The position numbers and the translations under genes are program-made. Below, in pieces: positions 8,303 through 16,858 of a stretch of 22,650 nt of DNA. Position 1 is the first letter of the stretch, and every line of letters starts with the position of its first letter. The notes under the pieces are model-generated. The model saw only the letters and a program-made list of their open reading frames with translations, had not been told where the DNA came from and did no database searches. The DNA is taken from the IMG/VR virus record IMGVR_UViG_3300031578_000365, positions 1 through 22,650 of that record. One strand, written 5' to 3'. This DNA is from a virus.

Positions 8303-8944
8303 CTAGCTCCTGTTCGTTGCAGCGTTGGTGCACATGACGTAGTACGCCGTCCCAGCGCTGTCAAGAATTCGGATTGAGTGGGTCATGACCTGCGTGTCGT
8401 GAGCCGCGAAGATTGTGCCGTTCCCAGCAGCGGACGGCAGCACCAGCAAGTTCGACAGTGCGACAGATCCGCTGTTGGTGAACCTGATGAAGCCATGGAT
8501 GCTCGGCATAGTGTTGTTGGCACCGATGTCCGAGTCGGCGTTGATCGCAGCCAGAGCGCCAGACAGCGTCCTGCTTGCGGCAGCAGCTCCGATGGTGGCC
8601 CTGAGACCAGCGCCAGCGCCAGTGACAGTTGCTCCGGCGTCCACACTCAACGTGGAGTGCACGCCGCACGCGTACGCGTATCCGGTTCCGCTGACCTTGG
8701 CCCACGCTCGGATGCAGTCACCGTAGCCGGCCCCAGCGGTGACGCCGGCCAGGTTGAGCCTGGCGTAGATGGTTCTGTTGTCTCCGCTTGTGGCTGTTGA
8801 TTTGTGGTAGAGAGCGATGAACTTCTGATTCGCGGTTGAATTTTCGATCTCGCTCAAGGAACTCCCATAATCAACACCACCGAACTGAGAGTTGGTGTTC
8901 CGCACTTTCATGCGTCCGTTATCGAATCTATATCTGATTCCCAT
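8303..8944 (-). CDS. Head decoration-like protein
   Basis: A 213-residue protein rich in Ala, Gly, Ser and Thr. The pattern NQKFIALYHKSTATSGDNRT, followed by ARLNLAGVTAGAGYGDCIRA and a GAGAGLRATIGAA segment, resembles a group of phage capsid-surface proteins encoded directly after the major capsid gene, in which a beta-rich fold presents long Gly/Ala loops. I recall that resemblance from memory and could not search it. The start at 8944 is preferred over upstream codons because GGGGGGA lies seven bases upstream and the longer form would consist of hairpin sequence. It is isolated from the capsid gene by a perfect hairpin. Function inferred: stabilising or decorating the head. Confidence 0.55.
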   Translation of the reverse strand: MGIRYRFDNGRMKVRNTNSQFGGVDYGSSLSEIENSTANQKFIALYHKSTATSGDNRTIYARLNLAGVTAGAGYGDCIRAWAKVSGTGYAYACGVHSTLSVDAGATVTGAGAGLRATIGAAAASRTLSGALAAINADSDIGANNTMPSIHGFIRFTNSGSVALSNLLVLPSAAGNGTIFAAHDTQVMTHSIRILDSAGTAYYVMCTNAATNRS

Positions 8945-8964
8945 TACAAGTCCCCCCAAGGGAA

Positions 8965-8990
8965 GCCGGGGAGGGGTAAGCCTCCCCGGC
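8965..8990 (-). terminator. Perfect 10-bp GC hairpin after the capsid gene
   Basis: GCCGGGGAGG and its exact complement enclose a 6-base loop just downstream of the major capsid stop codon. On the minus strand it is followed by TTCCC rather than a long U run. It may be a leaky terminator, a 3'-end stabiliser that keeps capsid mRNA abundant, or both. Confidence 0.5.
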
Positions 8991-9009
8991 GTGATTATGG
9001 CGCTCGTTC

Positions 9010-10371
9010 CTAGGCCAGCGCCGCCAGCCCTGTCCACACACTGTGGACCTCAGGGAGTGCCATCCGAAGACCGCACTCGGTCATGAAGTAGCCCTTGCGA
9101 GCGTCTTCGTCGGGAAGCTGGACGTTGTCCTTCCACGCGGTGTCCCTGCCCTTCATGTAGACGTACTCGACGTACTTGGTGTCTACAATCAGAACGTCCT
9201 GGGTCTGCACAGCCGACTCGGCGAGCAGCTTGTGGGGAACGATGTTCAACACACCGAACGGGCACCGGAGCTGGAACACCTCGAGACCGTAGGTCTGCTT
9301 TTTGGGCAGGGCCTCTGCGTTCCAGTTCCAGGTCGAGTTGTTGCGGACCATCTTGTTGAGCACGTTCAGGGCACGGTAGCCGGTGATCCCGGCCTTCTCC
9401 TTCGACCCGTAGGTGAAGGAAGATTCCATCTCGTCCTCGACAGTGTCGATGTCCACGCCAGCGCTGAAGTCCACGGACCCATGCGCCTGCTCGACAAAAT
9501 AGCGGAAGCCACCGGTCGTCCGAGAGTACTCGGAACCGTCTCCAGAGAGCACGGCGATCGAGGTGGTTTCCTCGGGCACGCCATTCAGAAGAGCCCACTC
9601 GAGCTTCATCATGTGGCGCTCAAGGCACTCGCCCTTGAACTGCGGCCAGGGCTTGTACGGCCTGGTCTTCATCTGCTCGGCGGTGCCGGTGATCTTCACC
9701 GCATCCTTGAAGATGCCGGTGTAGTTCGACACGACCGAGGCTCGCTTGGTCAGAGAGAGCGGAGACTGCGACCCCTCCTGGTAGACCGAACCGGCCCACC
9801 GGAGCACGGCCCCGGAGAGGATGGTTCCGAACACCGGAGTGGTGCTCGAAGGACCGTCCACGTTGGTTCCGCCCCAGTAGCGATACACGGTGATGGTGTC
9901 GGCATCGGTGATGGTCTTCACCACGACCAGCTCTGGGCCGGCTATGTTGGCGGTGTCGGTCGGGTTGCCAGTCTTGGACGCGGCGCTTCCGAACAGGCAG
10001 TCGTCGATGTCCTCAACTCGCAGGATGTCTCCGGGCTTGAACGAGTACGCCGGCTCAGTTCCCTCGTCGGCGTACGCGGCCCCATCGCCAGACTGGAACA
10101 GCTCGACGGTATCGACCTCAAGAAGGGCGGTACCGGCGGCAAGCTCAGTCTGCACGATGCAGGTCTGCTTGGGAAGTCTCCACTCGAAGAGCTTGAACTC
10201 GGGGTCATCGACGCTCGAGGTCGGCAGCTTCGAGAGGATATAGGTGAACGGCGAGGGGCTGTCAGGAAACAGCTCAAACGCCGCCTGTCGGTAGTTCTTC
10301 GGGCGATAGTCGGGGTGACTCCAGTTTCCGGTCCCTTCCATCCCGAAGTAGGTTGTTTCTGCGGCGGGCAT
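9010..10371 (-). CDS. Major capsid protein, SU10/DUF5309 family
   Basis: A 453-residue protein that would build the icosahedral shell. The C-terminal part carries the sequence VYMKGRDTAWKDNVQLPDED followed by ARKGYFMTECGLRM, the most recognisable block of the SU10-type/DUF5309 capsid proteins, an HK97-fold group first seen in short-tailed phages. Length (around 350-450) fits. The upstream TLSKLP-like helix (FTYILSKLPTSSVDDPEFKL) and the ERHMMKLEWALLNG segment are consistent with an N-arm and spine helix. It follows a scaffold-like gene and precedes a decoration gene. The Shine-Dalgarno GGAGG is nine bases before the ATG and forms one arm of a hairpin. I see no sign of a fused protease. Confidence 0.85.
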   Translation of the reverse strand: MPAAETTYFGMEGTGNWSHPDYRPKNYRQAAFELFPDSPSPFTYILSKLPTSSVDDPEFKLFEWRLPKQTCIVQTELAAGTALLEVDTVELFQSGDGAAYADEGTEPAYSFKPGDILRVEDIDDCLFGSAASKTGNPTDTANIAGPELVVVKTITDADTITVYRYWGGTNVDGPSSTTPVFGTILSGAVLRWAGSVYQEGSQSPLSLTKRASVVSNYTGIFKDAVKITGTAEQMKTRPYKPWPQFKGECLERHMMKLEWALLNGVPEETTSIAVLSGDGSEYSRTTGGFRYFVEQAHGSVDFSAGVDIDTVEDEMESSFTYGSKEKAGITGYRALNVLNKMVRNNSTWNWNAEALPKKQTYGLEVFQLRCPFGVLNIVPHKLLAESAVQTQDVLIVDTKYVEYVYMKGRDTAWKDNVQLPDEDARKGYFMTECGLRMALPEVHSVWTGLAALA

Positions 10372-10380
10372 TTTTCAAAT

Positions 10381-10405
10381 CCTCCAGTTTTTTTCACACT
10401 GGAGG
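10381..10405 (-). promoter_or_regulatory. Hairpin masking the capsid ribosome site
   Basis: CCTCCAGT and its exact complement ACTGGAGG flank a 9-base loop of mostly A on the transcript. The distal arm contains the capsid gene's Shine-Dalgarno GGAGG. When folded, the site would be paired, so it may regulate capsid translation, be opened by ribosomes finishing the scaffold gene (stop at 10414-10416), or stabilise a processed 5' end. Confidence 0.6.
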
Positions 10406-10413
10406 AACCAAGC

Positions 10414-11457
10414 CTAACGTCCAAAGGCAGCAGCCCGTGACTTGATCAGCTCGTCTTTCAGTTGCTCAAACTCGTTCACCGGTTCGTTGGATTTCGGGGT
10501 CCTGGCGTTACCACCGGAAGGTGCAGCCATCCTGGCGCGGGTTCGGTCTGCCGGTGCGGCAGGTGCCGTTCGCACACCAGGGTTGGCAGCGCGGTACGCG
10601 GCGTACGCGCCACTGAGGTTCTCTGGCCTGGCCAGCTCTTCCTCAATGTTCATCTTCTTCCACGGCTGTGGGTTGTTGGCGTCTTTCATCCAGTCGATGA
10701 ACGCCGTCCGCTCCCCAGGGTCTCTAAGTGACGCGTACAGATCATTGGAGGCAAGTCGCTCCATGGAGCTGTTCAGCGCCGCCATCCCTCTCTCGTACGC
10801 CGTGGTGTTCTGCTGTGTCCCCGCCCAGTCCTTCATCTCCTCGACGGCCTTGACCAGCCCCGCTCCGACCATTCGCATGGTCTCGAGCTGGTGTGCCACG
10901 TGTCCGACAAAGCGTGGGTACGCCTCAACAATGTCCGGCTCAAACGAGCCAGCATCTGCGAGCTTCTTCAGGGCAGGCACGTACGTTCGCTCTATCTCGT
11001 CGCCGAACGTGCGAGGGTCGATGGGCTCAGGCGGCTTCTCTTTTGGAGTGAGGTCCTGCCGCGTCTGCGCCAGCTCGCGCTTCAGCTCGTTGTAGAGCTT
11101 GGTGTTGTGCATTTCCTGATGGTCACGGGTGATGACCTTGTCGATCAGACCCGCTTCCTCCAACTGCGCGGCGGTTACTTTCTGACCACGCAGTGAGCCG
11201 TACACCTCGCTGTCTGGCACGGTGTACAGCCTGACCTGGGGACCTGTCTCCTCGGCCGGTGGAGTGTCTTCCTCGGCAACGACGGGCTCAGCCTCCTCGG
11301 CAGCTTCCTCCAGAGTCTTGCCGTCTTCGGTCTCTTCAACGGGTGTGACCTCGTCCGACTCCTCTGGTTCATTCTGCTGGGGCTTCTCACCGCCTACCGA
11401 GTCGAGAAACTTCTCGACCTCGTCGGCTTGATCCTGTCCAGTCTCGTCATCGGGCAT
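10414..11457 (-). CDS. Scaffolding-like head assembly protein
   Basis: A 347-residue protein. The first roughly 75 residues are highly acidic (runs of E, D, P), the middle (100-260) is predicted helical with coiled-coil-like spacing, and the C-terminus is short and basic (FEQLKDELIKSRAAAFGR), which in P22-type scaffolds binds the capsid protein. The location directly before the major capsid gene and after portal is the usual one. A GGGAGGGC ribosome site supports the start. No serine protease motif is visible, so a separate protease fused to the scaffold is unlikely. No homologous family is recognised, so the call rests on composition and position. Confidence 0.65.
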   Translation of the reverse strand: MPDDETGQDQADEVEKFLDSVGGEKPQQNEPEESDEVTPVEETEDGKTLEEAAEEAEPVVAEEDTPPAEETGPQVRLYTVPDSEVYGSLRGQKVTAAQLEEAGLIDKVITRDHQEMHNTKLYNELKRELAQTRQDLTPKEKPPEPIDPRTFGDEIERTYVPALKKLADAGSFEPDIVEAYPRFVGHVAHQLETMRMVGAGLVKAVEEMKDWAGTQQNTTAYERGMAALNSSMERLASNDLYASLRDPGERTAFIDWMKDANNPQPWKKMNIEEELARPENLSGAYAAYRAANPGVRTAPAAPADRTRARMAAPSGGNARTPKSNEPVNEFEQLKDELIKSRAAAFGR

Positions 11458-11498
11458 TTTGCCCTCCCATTGTGATCCCGCTCACCGCGTGCAGGTCG

Positions 11499-11846
11499 TC
11501 ACAGCTCGTCCATGGACTCGGGTGGGCCACCATGGCTCCCGTCATCCAGCGGTTGGAAAGTTGCGTTCAGATCATCTCTGCGCTCTTCATACTTATCTAC
11601 GAACTCAATGTCTGTCAAGACTTTTTCTAGTTTTGCTTGTAGAGCACCTAGAATAAAGGCAGCCACGTGAGGTTCATCTTCGCGCGGGTTGTAGGCCAGT
11701 GCGTTCCCTAGCTTGTCGGCAATCCCACGAAGCAGGCCCCGTACGTACGTTGGGTCTGACATGTTCTGTATGGCCTCACGGTACGTGTCCCCGTACTTAC
11801 TCAGCCACGCCTGCTCCTCCTCAATGTATCGCTCTCGGTCGTCCAT
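11499..11846 (-). CDS. Hypothetical protein after portal, 115 aa
   Basis: A 115-residue, mostly helical acidic protein (MDDRERYIEEEQAWLSKYGD). It starts at the portal stop with a one-base overlap (TAATG), so it is probably translationally coupled to portal. Not recognised. Position between portal and scaffold suggests an accessory head-assembly factor, but no sequence feature supports a specific function. Confidence 0.6.
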   Translation of the reverse strand: MDDRERYIEEEQAWLSKYGDTYREAIQNMSDPTYVRGLLRGIADKLGNALAYNPREDEPHVAAFILGALQAKLEKVLTDIEFVDKYEERRDDLNATFQPLDDGSHGGPPESMDEL

Positions 11847-13867
11847 TAAGCCCCTCCCATCGGGACAAGGTTGCCTGCTTGGACACCAGCCTGAATCTGC
11901 TCAGGACCCATGACCTGGGCCTGAGTGCTGCCTGCGACAATCGGAGGCTGCGCGGGCCGGGTCTGGAAGTAGAACTGGTCGAAGTAGTCTACGCCCAGTG
12001 CGCGGACCAGCTCATTGAAGATCGCGTGCGGGTTGAGCGCTCGCCCGTCCGGCATGGGGTTCATGAGCTGCGGTGCGGTCGAAAGCACCTGCATGATGTT
12101 CCCCCACGTTGCTGCCTGGCGCGCTGGGTCCTTGGCCATTGTGGGCGTACGGATCATGTACTCGTACTCGCCCTGGAGGTCCATCCCACGGATGGCCTCA
12201 AACGGAGCACCCATTCCCATGTTCCCCCCGAGCTGCTCGACCAGGCGTCCGGTGAGCATGACCATCTGCTCCACGTCAGCGAACTCCTTGATGTTGTCCA
12301 CGGCCGCGATCATCGCCGGCCCGATGAGCTGACCGTCCACAAGCTGTGCTGTGGTGCCAATTCTGAGTTGCGCGGCGTTCGATAGGTTCTCGATCTCGCC
12401 CAGCGTGCGCTTGGTCGGGAGCGGCATACCCGCGACGCTGTCCGGGGTGGCCGCCAACCTCTGTGCGGTCTGGACGATCATGGTGTGGGTGTCCAGGTGC
12501 TGCGCGGTGACGTTCGTCATGTTGAGCTGGGCGTACATCTGGTTGATGCCCAACCGCCCGGTCTTGTGTAGGATCTTGCCTTCCCTCGTCAGTCGGATCA
12601 TCCGGCCCGGCGATGGGTTCGCAAGGTCCGACTTGTTGATCAGGTCATCGTTGATGACCATTTGGTCGTTGACGGTCTTTTTGGTGTTGGCCACGTGCGA
12701 GTTGATGATCCAGTTGTCAAATCTCTGGAGCCCCAACAGCAACTGCCCAGTGCTCGGCACCCACGGTGAGTGCATGTCGAGATCGCCGTGCGCCGTGAAG
12801 TACGTAAACTGCTTCCCGCCGGCCTGTTCCAGCCTGTGCGCGCGAACAATCACGTCCTCGTTGACCACGCTGAACTGCCAGATCTCCTGCTCAGTGGCAT
12901 GGCTGAGCCCAAACTCCGATGGGATGAGTCTCCACTGGATGTTGGCCATCTCCAGCAGAGGGTACTGGTCGGTGGACTTGTAGCCGTAGGTCCCCTCCAT
13001 CCACCTGCCGTCGTCCTTCCTCCGGTTGTGGTCCCTGGTGGCCAGCTTCCTAGCAGCGTCTACGTTGATGTACGGACCCTGCTTGCGTTCCATGCGCGCC
13101 GAGTCCAGCTCCAACCACGACACGTACGCCACGTCGCCGATGTACTCCATGTTGTACCACTGCGCGCTCGGCACCGCTGGATCGAGGATCATGTTTCTCG
13201 GGTCCACCGTCTCAATTCGGTTGCCCTGGGTGCGAACTTGCTCAATGGGCTCCTCTGGGTCGATCCCGCGCATCACGATTTCCTGCGGATCGTACACCTG
13301 CCACGCCGGCACGATCTCGTACTCCTCGCGCCACCCGAGCTTCCACATGCAGATCCCGTAGCGCTCCACGTCGTACAGCGCTTGCCACACGTGCTGGTCG
13401 ATCCTGGAGTCGCGGCAGTCCTTGTTTAGGCGTGCCTCCATTAGGCGCGACTTCCTGAACCCATCCGACGAGTAGCTCTCGAGGTGCGCGAATGGGTCGG
13501 TGGAGGACAGGACGCTGTGGTTGTGAGCGAGGCGGGTCTGGATGATGTGATAGATCAGCGGGACCGCCACCTGGCCCTTGAACGGCATCTCCTTCTTGTC
13601 GTAGTCCTTGGACTTGTCACCGCGTGTGGCCGGCGCAGACAGATCGAGGTACAGTCGGTTGTACTTGTCCACCTCATCCCAGTCGTCGTAGCGCTGGCGG
13701 ATATGCTTGTCGGCATCACGAATGATGTCCTGGAGTGAACTCAGCAGCTTGGAGTGCAGGCCGTTGGGGTTGTCCGGGTCCAGGCGGATGTGAAGCGGAG
13801 CATCACTCCCCGTCTCCAGACCACTTTCTCTGATGACGGGGTTCTGTGTTTCTTGTTCAAAATCCAT
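11846..13867 (-). CDS. Portal protein
   Basis: A 673-residue protein that would form the dodecameric ring through which DNA enters and leaves the capsid. The N-terminal region (VPLIYHIIQTRLAHNHSVLS and WRLIPSEFG-type segments) and the long helical middle (QMYAQLNMTNVTAQHLDTHT followed by TIGPAMI-type helices) match large podovirus/siphovirus portals in length and pattern. It sits after terL and two small structural genes and before the scaffold-like gene. The start has AAAGGAG six bases upstream. The C-terminus ends in a Gln/Pro/Met-rich low-complexity tail (PEQIQAGVQAGNLVPMGGA), common in large portals. The specific family is not identified by me. Confidence 0.8.
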   Translation of the reverse strand: MDFEQETQNPVIRESGLETGSDAPLHIRLDPDNPNGLHSKLLSSLQDIIRDADKHIRQRYDDWDEVDKYNRLYLDLSAPATRGDKSKDYDKKEMPFKGQVAVPLIYHIIQTRLAHNHSVLSSTDPFAHLESYSSDGFRKSRLMEARLNKDCRDSRIDQHVWQALYDVERYGICMWKLGWREEYEIVPAWQVYDPQEIVMRGIDPEEPIEQVRTQGNRIETVDPRNMILDPAVPSAQWYNMEYIGDVAYVSWLELDSARMERKQGPYINVDAARKLATRDHNRRKDDGRWMEGTYGYKSTDQYPLLEMANIQWRLIPSEFGLSHATEQEIWQFSVVNEDVIVRAHRLEQAGGKQFTYFTAHGDLDMHSPWVPSTGQLLLGLQRFDNWIINSHVANTKKTVNDQMVINDDLINKSDLANPSPGRMIRLTREGKILHKTGRLGINQMYAQLNMTNVTAQHLDTHTMIVQTAQRLAATPDSVAGMPLPTKRTLGEIENLSNAAQLRIGTTAQLVDGQLIGPAMIAAVDNIKEFADVEQMVMLTGRLVEQLGGNMGMGAPFEAIRGMDLQGEYEYMIRTPTMAKDPARQAATWGNIMQVLSTAPQLMNPMPDGRALNPHAIFNELVRALGVDYFDQFYFQTRPAQPPIVAGSTQAQVMGPEQIQAGVQAGNLVPMGGA

Positions 13868-13883
13868 GTTTGCTCCTTTATTA

Positions 13884-14615
13884 TCACGGGGCGGTATCGA
13901 GCCAGAGTTCTGAAATGTCGTCCCACTTACAATTACCTTGTGCGGTCGTTGCCGAAGATAAAAGTCTTAGGTTGACACCAACCGGGAGGGCCTCTGTTTC
14001 TTCCTGTGTCCACGCCTCCGGCTCATCTCCGATGTCGCCGGTCCACACTTTGCACTTGACGGTTTCGTTCTCCCAGTCACACCGGAGTCGCCACCAAACC
14101 CAAGTGTTATTGGGCGGCGATCCCCAAATGGTGTCGAAGTGAAGCGTTCCACCCGTCACCATCGCAAGCTCATATCCGATTCCGCTACCTCCCGCCGCCG
14201 GGGTCTGAGTGCACATGATGCGATTCGTCAGCGTCCCGTCCGTGATCCAGACCCCGACCGCGTAGTCGCCGTTATTGTTGAGCATCCTAAAATACCAGTC
14301 ACCGACGCCGTCCGAAAATGTGTGACCGCCGTCGAATGATGCTGCTCTACCGCCGCCGCCCCCGGCTCTCATGTCTCCAACGTAGGGATTTCCTGAATTT
14401 CCGGGGATGTTCTCAACGAGAATATCGGACGAAACGCCCCAGGCGGCCAAGTCCCAGTCCGACCAGTTGGCGTCATCTTTGAGCCATGATCCATTGGCGA
14501 TATCGTTGAAATTCTCTGAGCTAGATTCCGAAGGTGGACCCTCGTCCCCACCGCCCTGGCGCAGAGCCGTGGTGACCCACGGACTTGGTGGTATGAAGTA
14601 CCCGCCCGCTCTCAT
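13884..14615 (-). CDS. Putative structural protein with lectin-like beta sandwich
   Basis: A 243-residue protein, start at 14615 chosen because it begins two bases after the previous stop; upstream in-frame starts would overlap that gene. The N-terminal roughly 30 residues are Pro/Gly/Ser-rich. The remainder (ENFNDIANGSWLKDDANWSD to the end) contains the pattern of concanavalin-A/LamG-like beta sandwiches, in particular the TWVWWRLRCDWENETVKCKV strand pair, a common W-x-x-x-R core of such domains. Such folds appear in virion proteins that bind carbohydrate. No catalytic residues are evident. It lies between terL and portal with another putative virion gene, which is an unusual position. A surface carbohydrate-binding role is an inference from fold pattern only. 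Confidence 0.5.
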   Translation of the reverse strand: MRAGGYFIPPSPWVTTALRQGGGDEGPPSESSSENFNDIANGSWLKDDANWSDWDLAAWGVSSDILVENIPGNSGNPYVGDMRAGGGGGRAASFDGGHTFSDGVGDWYFRMLNNNGDYAVGVWITDGTLTNRIMCTQTPAAGGSGIGYELAMVTGGTLHFDTIWGSPPNNTWVWWRLRCDWENETVKCKVWTGDIGDEPEAWTQEETEALPVGVNLRLLSSATTAQGNCKWDDISELWLDTAP

Positions 14616-14617
14616 GA

Positions 14618-15016
14618 TCACGACCGGAAGTCGCGGAAATAACCAGTGACCACGCACGCAGCGCCGCTCTGCGGGGTGTCGCTAATGGGCACGATGTAGC
14701 GCCACATTGCGAACTTCGATGGGTCAAAACTCTGCTTGCGGTAGGTCGAGCAATCAATCTCCACGAGCGTCCCCTCCCACGAAAGTCCGTCATCAGCCAG
14801 CGTAAGCCCGTCTGTGACCTCGGCCAGCGTGTTCGCAACACCGAAGCGCAGGTTTGTGCCGTCGAACTCGGTGTCCACCTCGAGCGCGCAGAAGTCATGC
14901 GCCTGCTTGTCGAGGGCGCTCGCAGCAACCGTCTGGCCGTCCGCGATCGTGGCGGTCTGAGTCCTCACCTGTGTCTTCCTTACCGCCTTGCTTTCCGGGT
15001 ATCCAGTCTCGCTCAT
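14618..15016 (-). CDS. Putative virion protein, 132 aa
   Basis: A 132-residue, beta-rich protein (LEVDTEFDGTNLRFGVANTL, then SWEGTLVEIDCSTYRKQSFD). Strand-like segments and a small-residue composition are like those of head-decoration or virion structural proteins. AGGAGG lies six bases before the ATG. It is separated by nine bases from terL, so likely co-transcribed. Not recognised at the family level. Confidence 0.5.
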   Translation of the reverse strand: MSETGYPESKAVRKTQVRTQTATIADGQTVAASALDKQAHDFCALEVDTEFDGTNLRFGVANTLAEVTDGLTLADDGLSWEGTLVEIDCSTYRKQSFDPSKFAMWRYIVPISDTPQSGAACVVTGYFRDFRS

Positions 15017-15025
15017 CTTGTCCTC

Positions 15026-16399
15026 CTACAACTCTAAACCGAAAAGCCCATCTGGATTTGGCTCCTCGCCTTTCAACCGCTTCATCCATGCTCTCCTACG
15101 AGCGTCTTCGCGTGGAAGCTCGACAAAGTTGTCGTCCTCCCTGGAGATATACACGGATGAAATCGGTGAGTCAATACTCGCCCAATACCGCAGCGCGTCG
15201 GTCGCGTGCGTCAGTGTGCTGCGCTCGTCGTTCAAGTCGTCGATCTTCAGTAGGTTGGTGCCCTTCGCGTCCCACTCAACGAACGCGAAGTCACGGATGA
15301 TCATGTCGCAGCTCTCGTCGATCATCAGCGGCTCCCATTCTCCGGTGCCGCGGAGCACAGCGTTCATCGAGTTGACGCTGGACCTCACAAGCGGATTCGT
15401 TTTGGGGACGCAGAGGTCGATGTGCGACGGGTATCCTCTAAACGCTTCCAGTACCGCGTCGAAGGAGTTTTGACCAGTCTGGGCAGCCAGACCAAGGCCA
15501 GAAGCGTCACCGAATATCTGAACACCTCCAGAGTGATTCGGAAACGCGAGCCTGAACTCCTGGACCATTTTTGGGATTGATGTTCTCCCAACCTGTACGA
15601 TCTCCGTAAGAACACGAGGGGTTCTCCCGTTGACCTGTATAACAGGCCAGACCATACATCGGGCGTTGAAGTCAACGGCGAGCTTGATCGGAAGTCGGTC
15701 ACGGTATTCCTCCATCATGTTGGGCCGGACGTGCAGGTTCCGGTGGAAGTCTTCGTAGGCCGGCGCGTTGACCCAGTCCACGAACTCACCCATCAGCTCC
15801 TGTTCCTTCCACGCCCCCTTGTACTTGCTCTCCAGGGAGTCGAGGAAGTACTTCGGAAGGAAGATGTTCGAGTGCGACGAGCACTGGGTCAGCGCGTAGT
15901 CTTCCCTCTTTTCCCCGACGAACAGTCGGTGCACCCAGTTCATGCCCTTCGGCGTGGTCGTGCACCAGGCGCGGCCTGGGTCAAGCCTGAGCCGACCGAG
16001 CATGATGTCCCACACCAGCTCCGGCATCATGGCCGCCTCGTCTAAGAAAAACCACCCCAGGTTCGGGCCGCGCAGCTTCTCGGGGTCGTCGCCGGACCGG
16101 AAGATGATGTCGGTGCCGTGCACCGTAGTCAACCGCATCTCGCTCTTGCTCCAGTTCTCGATGATGCCGGCTCTGTCAAAGATCTTCATCAGCGTGTCGA
16201 GCGTCGCGTCCATCAGCATCCGGTACGTCGGAGCGATGACCGCACCGCGAGTTCCCTCGGGTTGACGCAGGATCTCCAACACCCCAGCGTAGGTCTTGCC
16301 GGACCCCACCCCGCCGACGAACGCCCTGTAGCGAGCGTCCCGCAGCCAAAACTCAGTCTGTGGGACCGTCCCCTCGACCTTCAGGCGTACCTCGCTCAT
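15026..16399 (-). CDS. terL: Terminase large subunit
   Basis: A 457-residue DNA-packaging motor that cuts concatemeric DNA and pumps it into the prohead. The start at 16399 overlaps the previous stop by four bases (ATGA). Motifs: Walker A GGVGSGKT at residues 29-36, Walker B WFFLDE at 116-121 with the catalytic Glu following Asp, and the coupling motif TTTP at 147-150. The C-terminal RNase H-like nuclease shows Asp in AVDFN (243), GDASG (298) and ATDALRY (401), the three metal-binding acids. All key residues are intact and length is normal. Its neighbours are small zinc-ribbon proteins upstream and two putative virion genes downstream, with the presumed small subunit about 2 kb upstream. Confidence 0.95.
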   Translation of the reverse strand: MSEVRLKVEGTVPQTEFWLRDARYRAFVGGVGSGKTYAGVLEILRQPEGTRGAVIAPTYRMLMDATLDTLMKIFDRAGIIENWSKSEMRLTTVHGTDIIFRSGDDPEKLRGPNLGWFFLDEAAMMPELVWDIMLGRLRLDPGRAWCTTTPKGMNWVHRLFVGEKREDYALTQCSSHSNIFLPKYFLDSLESKYKGAWKEQELMGEFVDWVNAPAYEDFHRNLHVRPNMMEEYRDRLPIKLAVDFNARCMVWPVIQVNGRTPRVLTEIVQVGRTSIPKMVQEFRLAFPNHSGGVQIFGDASGLGLAAQTGQNSFDAVLEAFRGYPSHIDLCVPKTNPLVRSSVNSMNAVLRGTGEWEPLMIDESCDMIIRDFAFVEWDAKGTNLLKIDDLNDERSTLTHATDALRYWASIDSPISSVYISREDDNFVELPREDARRRAWMKRLKGEEPNPDGLFGLEL

Positions 16400-16614
16400 T
16401 GTGGGTTCGCGTCCGGCATCTGGGCCAACGCCATGTACTGGTTCCACTCCGCCACGATGCCCTGCATCTCGTCCTCCGTCACACAGTCACAGTAGTACCG
16501 CGCGTCGCCGATGGTCTTGATCGCGATGCGACCAGGGGTGGGCATATCACGCCCACACTTGGCGCAGCGCACCGGCCCCGTGTTGGAAATAAGCAGGAAC
16601 GGCTCTTCAGTCAT
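16396..16614 (-). CDS. Small zinc-binding-like protein, 72 aa
   Basis: A 72-residue protein with CAKCGRDMP (C-x-x-C) near residues 17-20 and CDC at about 41-43, a spacing consistent with a small zinc-binding knuckle. The rest is helical (TEDEMQGIVAEWNQYMALAQ). The ATG chosen at 16614 overlaps the previous gene by eight bases. Upstream starts would give a shadow of the previous gene. Not recognised; its place before terL suggests co-regulation with packaging genes. Confidence 0.6.
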   Translation of the reverse strand: MTEEPFLLISNTGPVRCAKCGRDMPTPGRIAIKTIGDARYYCDCVTEDEMQGIVAEWNQYMALAQMPDANPQ

Positions 16615-16858
16615 CCATCGCCTCCGCGAGCTTCGGGTCTTCCATCCCCCTGATGTCCCGCAGGTCGTTGACCGTGCCTGGTTTCGGCGTCCACCCGTAG
16701 CCCTTGAAGTGTACCGGGGCGCTCCCGATGATCTCAACCTTGGTGGCGCGGCTCCCACACTCGGGGCACGCCGGCCGAATCGGTAGGTCCCTGATGAACT
16801 GCCGCCAGACCTCCCAGTGGTGGCTGCATCGTTTACAGGTGCGTTCTTGAATCGCCAT
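16607..16858 (-). CDS. FmdB-like zinc ribbon protein
   Basis: An 83-residue protein. It begins MAIQERTCKRCSHHWEVWRQ and contains CPECGS at about residues 31-36 then APVHFKGYGW. Two C-x-x-C pairs followed by a hydrophobic strand and the motif F-x-G-x-G-W is the FmdB/CxxC_CXXC_SSSS zinc-ribbon layout. FmdB-type proteins are short putative regulators; their biochemical role is not known. The start overlaps the previous stop by one base (TGATG). Confidence 0.65.
   Translation of the reverse strand: MAIQERTCKRCSHHWEVWRQFIRDLPIRPACPECGSRATKVEIIGSAPVHFKGYGWTPKPGTVNDLRDIRGMEDPKLAEAMDD

Noticed and set aside
9043-10440. 465-residue plus-strand open frame opposite the capsid gene
   Set aside because: Antisense frame of a conserved capsid gene in GC-rich sequence; its composition (many Val, Leu, His, Arg, Gly) reflects complementary codon bias, and no ribosome site or motif is seen.
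11699-12385. 228-residue plus-strand frame opposite portal
   Set aside because: Shadow of the portal gene with no motif and no upstream site.
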